The position numbers and the translations under genes are program-made. From Thereva unica (lineage: Eukaryota; Arthropoda; Insecta; Diptera; Therevidae), in assembly GCA_949987705.1 (NCBI GenBank), contig OX465286.1, forward strand, positions 18,427,676 to 18,491,675: a stretch of DNA of 64,000 bases, read 5' to 3'. This document shows positions 60,480 to 64,000 of this stretch, in pieces. Every line of letters starts with the position of its first letter. Position 1 is the stretch's first letter. Under the pieces are notes generated by a model. That model saw only the letters and a program-made list of their open reading frames with translations. It searched no databases and had not been told where the DNA came from.

Positions 60480-61965
60480 TGCTAAACGTCAAATTTTGAC
60501 ATTTCATATTCATTAATAAAAAATAGTACTGCCACATGATGATGGTTTTTTTTCTTGATTATATTTTTTTTTTGAATTTAGAAAAATTAATAATGATGTT
60601 TTTTTTACTTTTAAATAGCAACAATATTAAAGTTTTATGTTTTGTCGAATTTTGTTTTTTGTTTGGTTTTTTTGGTGTAAATTTAAGTATAAAAATAATG
60701 TTTTTTTTTGTTATCGAAAGTTGAAATTAAATAAAAAAAAATATATAAAAAAAATTAAATTTAAATTTAAAAAAAAAATAGAAATAACAACAAATTCTAA
60801 ATTCACACTCTCCTCTTGTGCATATTTTTTCACTTTCTCTTATACCCTAAACTCTTTTTTTAATTATTATTTAATTGTTTACATTTGTTGTTTTTTTTTT
60901 GTTATTTATTAAATATTAACTATTTACATTATTTTATTTATTTAGTTGGTTTTTTTGTGTTTTGTTAATTTTCCTATTTACAAGTTGTTTTCTGGTTTGT
61001 TTGTTGATTTTTTTTTAATTTAATTTAAATTTTTTTCATGTCCTTTTTTTGATTTATTAAATAATTTTAATAATTGTGCAAATTAATTTGTTTTTGTTTT
61101 TCTTTGTAATTTTTTATTTAGTTTCGTGTATAAAGTCCTCGGATTTTAGTAGTGTCTTTAAATGTTGTTTTTTTTGTGTTTCGTACAAATTTTTATTAAT
61201 ATCCTTGATTTTATTTGTAAATACTAAAAAATTCGTACGGGTTTTGTTTTTTGTGTTGAGAAAACAGATTTAAATAAATCTGATATATTTTGTTTGGTTG
61301 GATTGTTTCTAAAATAAAAAAAAATTTTAAGGGATTTGTTTCTGTGTTTTTTTGTTGTTTCAAAAAGTTTAGTTTTTTTTTTCAACTATATAATCCTTAG
61401 CTATTTTTTGTTTTTGTTTTATTAACAATTACTAGACACATTTTTTATTATTATTATTTAATATTTTTGGTTTTTTCATTTTATAATTGTTAAGTACTTA
61501 AAAATTTTTGTTTAGCTATTATTATGAATATCCGGGGAGTTTTTTTTTATTTTCTTATTTTATTATTTAGTGCATTTTTATTATTTGTTTTTTTTTTTGT
61601 TGTTTTGTTTCTTTTCCATAATTTTATTTCAATAATTATATATTAATTATTATTTTTCAGGTCCAGATTTTTTGAATTTTGTTTTCATTTTTAGGACATT
61701 TTTAGGTAATCAGTCGTTTTGTTTTTATTTTTAATTATATTTTTAAATTTTATTTTATATATTTTTGTCACGTTTTTTTATATATTTATATACCTTTTTT
61801 TGTTTTTGATTGCCAGCTAGTAAAAGTTGAAATGATCTTCTTTTTTGTTATTTTATTTATAATTTTAATTATTATTTATTAAATTAATTATTTTCAAATC
61901 ATTCGCGTTTCATGGAAATTTGTTGAAATTCCTGAACGCATATCGTGCGTTCAGAAAAAACTAAA
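60480..61965. other. T-rich block downstream of the zinc-finger gene, probably including its 3' UTR
   Basis: Directly follows the stop codon of the minus-strand gene. On that strand it is A-rich with many AATAAA-type signals, so no polyadenylation site can be chosen. No other gene is seen. Confidence 0.5.
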
Positions 61966-61968
61966 ATC

Positions 61969-63209
61969 TCATGGATTATGAGTTGGATTATGCGGCGGCT
62001 GTCCGCCATTATTACTAGCACCATTACCGGCTGTTAAAAAATTTAATGCTCTAGCATCGTTATGCAATCGTAATGCCTGCTCTAATCTATGCTCTTGTAG
62101 GCGTATTGCCTCAGTAATATCTGGACTCACCTGCTGTTGTTGCTGCTGTTGCTGCTGTTGTTGCTGCTGTTGCTGTAGCTGTGGCGTCTGTGACTGTGGC
62201 GGATGCTGTGATTGTTGTGAATTACTAGAATTATTTTGGCTACCACTGTTACCGCTGCCACCAGAATTTTGTTGCTGTTGTTGTTGCTGCTGCTGTAGCT
62301 GACCAAATGTGCCGTTATGATGCCGTAATGGATTATTAACATTAACATCACTATTTGCGCCATTATTTGATGCTGCTACTGATACAGCCAATCGTATAGC
62401 TGCTTCTGCTTGTGAACGGAGGATTGCTTCTGCCTGATGTCTTCGTAGCGCCGCTTCAGGTGAATTTTGCTGATGGTGCTGATGATGTGACTGATGTGAC
62501 ATTGGATCGACAACCATTGATGAGCGCATCATTGAATCGGCCATTGAGACGCGCATTGCATTCATTGCCGCGTGTGCTGCTGCCTTTGAATCGTTACCCA
62601 TTGGTGGTGATGATGATGGGCCGCCCGTACTTGAGCCATTATTGACATTTTGCTGCGATGTAACATGGCCCATTCGCATTGCAGCTGCTAAATTGACTAC
62701 AGCCGCTTGTACGGCACCAGCTGTTGTTGAATCAACACCAACTCCGGGTGATCCCAGGCTACCGGGTACACCAGCACCAGTTTGACTGACAATACCGGCA
62801 GCTGCTGCCATTAAGGACATACGATTCGCATGTATTTCATCAACATTATACTGCTGATGTAGGTGATGGCCATTATTGCCTGCACGTAGTATATCACTTA
62901 ATTTACTGCTACAATTATTATTATTATTGTTAAGAAGATTTGTTCCTGGATCGGATCCAGTCGATGACAGTCTTCCATTACCAGATGAACTATCAGAATG
63001 TGCCGATGGTGATGCGCACATTGAATTTGTGCCGCCATCACCGCCGCCGCCACCCATTGATAATAAACCTGAACTAGATGCTGATACAGCTACAGCGGCC
63101 AGTAATGTATCACGTTCACGACGTTCAGCAGCTGCTCGCGATAATACATATTGTGCTGCAAACTGATGTTTCGGGTCCATTCTCATATGTTCCATATGAG
63201 TAAGAAGGC
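61969..63209 (-). CDS. ab: Last coding exon of a C2H2 zinc-finger transcription factor, abrupt-like
   Basis: About 413 codons ending at TAA, plus 61969. The exon begins by completing the second zinc finger (LLTHMEHMRMDPKHQ), followed by FAAQYVLSRAAAERRERDTLLA. A long low-complexity region then has Gly, Ser, Asn and Ala runs and two polyglutamine tracts (about 10 and 16 residues), followed by a conserved-looking segment VSPDITEAIRLQEHRLEQAL near the end. The acceptor is AG at 63211-63210 on the minus strand; joining it to the donor at 63366 restores a Gly codon and an unbroken finger (phase 1 intron). From memory this finger pair and its Met/His-rich tail match Drosophila Abrupt, a BTB zinc-finger nuclear regulator of dendrite and muscle-attachment patterning. 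The BTB exons would lie right of the window. The symbol is probable, not proven. Confidence 0.7.
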
Positions 63210-63366
63210 CTATTAGATGATTTTCGAAAAAAGAAAATGGAGAAACAAAACAAACAAAATATGTTAGTTAGTTCACAAAATAAACACAACAATCATCAAA
63301 TCATAAATAATATATTTTAAAATACAATAAATATTAATAATATCTAAAAAATAACAAAGCACTTAC
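63210..63366 (-). other. Intron (157 bp) within the second zinc finger
   Basis: On the minus strand it opens GTAAGT (63366-63361) and closes with TAATAG (ending at 63210). The interior is AT-rich. It splits the finger between its cysteine pair and its histidines. Confidence 0.85.
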
Positions 63367-63534
63367 CAGCTTCATGTGTGAATACAGCCTGACATACAGA
63401 ACATGGCCACATTCTGAGGCTATTTGTCAGCTGTGATGTTTCTGGATGGCAAGCCAAATGCTTTCGTAATGATCCTTCATTAACATAATGTTTCCCACAA
63501 ACCGGACACGGATGATTTGCTGTTCTACGTTTTG
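63367..63534 (-). CDS. ab: Upstream coding exon with the first zinc finger and half of the second
   Basis: A 168-bp exon. It reads KRRTANHPCPVCGKHYV with a full C-x2-C-x12-H-x3-H finger, then the linker PETSQLTNSLRMW and the CSVC pair of the next finger, ending HEAG at the GTAAGT donor. I chose the acceptor ending in CTTAG (plus 63535-63536) because a branch-like CTGAC and a pyrimidine-rich stretch precede it. An open frame continues farther upstream to 63622, but it runs through the T-rich tract and lacks conservation-like residues. The exon begins with two bases of a codon, so the upstream exon ends in phase 1. The gene continues beyond the right edge. Confidence 0.7.
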
Positions 63535-64000
63535 CTAAGTAGGGGTCAGTTGTTGGTAAGCAAACAGTATCGTGGAATAATTGGTTTAAAAGAAAAAAAA
63601 GAGAAAAATTGCATATGGTCAATGCGTGAAGCCCCCAGACAAGACAAAGTTGAATGATTTCTTTTTTATTTTTTGTTCATAATTATTATTAGTTTTGTTA
63701 AATATTATCAATTTATGAAAATAGGGAAAAAGGAAATCAACACACAATACAAACAAGTATTAAAAACAAAATAAAAGTTAGTATAAAAACAGAAAAAAAA
63801 GCAAACTTTAAACCGTTTCTATTTACCAACATAAAAGCAAAATTAAAAAAAAAATTAATAGGATAAATATTAACTAAAAATAAAAAATACAATTACTAAA
63901 GTCAACAGAGAAAACAGATATAGTGGAGAAAAACCCCAGCAAAAAAGCAATGTGATTATAAAAAAAGAAAATGTTTTTTTTTTTTTTTCATTTCAAAAAC
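63535..64000 (-). other. Intron of the zinc-finger gene, continuing past the window
   Basis: AT-rich with no ORF. It lies upstream of the acceptor used by the zinc-finger exon. Nothing else is seen. Confidence 0.6.

Noticed and set aside
62127..63166. ORFs on both strands overlapping the zinc-finger exon
   Set aside because: They are shadows of the low-complexity coding region in other frames (Gln codon repeats give Ser, Asn or Leu repeats).

Overview
The window looks like a piece of an insect nuclear genome, most likely a higher fly (Brachycera). The evidence is a split, intron-bearing, polyglutamine-rich C2H2 zinc-finger gene that resembles Drosophila abrupt (right end, minus strand), long homopolymer-rich AT non-coding DNA, and many insect-type transposons (CsRn1-like Ty3/Gypsy, BEL/Pao, RNase H-bearing LINE, CR1/Jockey-like LINE, hAT, MITEs). 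There is no bacterial-style gene organisation. The only host gene recognised is the one at 61969-63534.

Layout. 1-8502: a tandem satellite (about 311-bp monomer, with a 592-bp dimeric higher-order unit at the left end), interrupted at 3365-7333 by a CsRn1-type LTR retrotransposon with a 4-bp target duplication, a missing 5' LTR and a broken pol. 8503-20050: a minus-strand LINE whose poly-A end abuts the satellite. It is split at 8848-16242 by a complete, very young BEL/Pao element (two 1460-bp LTRs with one difference seen, 5-bp target duplication, tRNA-Tyr primer site). 20060-23290: a decayed plus-strand CR1/Jockey-like LINE.

23290-61960: AT-rich, T-skewed host DNA in several blocks, broken by old TE debris. 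This includes a gypsy remnant, three LINE 3' ends, about nine short inverted-repeat (MITE-like) elements, a LINE fragment with a hAT insertion, and a 2.75-kb cluster of three hAT-type elements with exact 8-bp target duplications (52205-54943). Several small decayed tandem repeats lie between them. 61969-63534: two C-terminal exons of the zinc-finger gene, with a 157-bp intron between them and further intron to the right edge.

The strongest observations are these. (1) Each BEL LTR carries six hairpins that share an inner core but have different outer arms, each arm matched only to its own partner, a covariation-like signature. (2) The BEL copy has an uninterrupted 1153-codon gag-pol frame from which the RT core and RNase H have been removed in frame, so this recent insertion was probably mobilised in trans. 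(3) Three elements with hAT ends are composite: two carry the same captured LINE reverse-transcriptase fragment between repeated hAT ends and one carries another segment. A further hAT-type element contains a different LINE RT fragment. All identities come from reading motifs by eye; no database search was possible.
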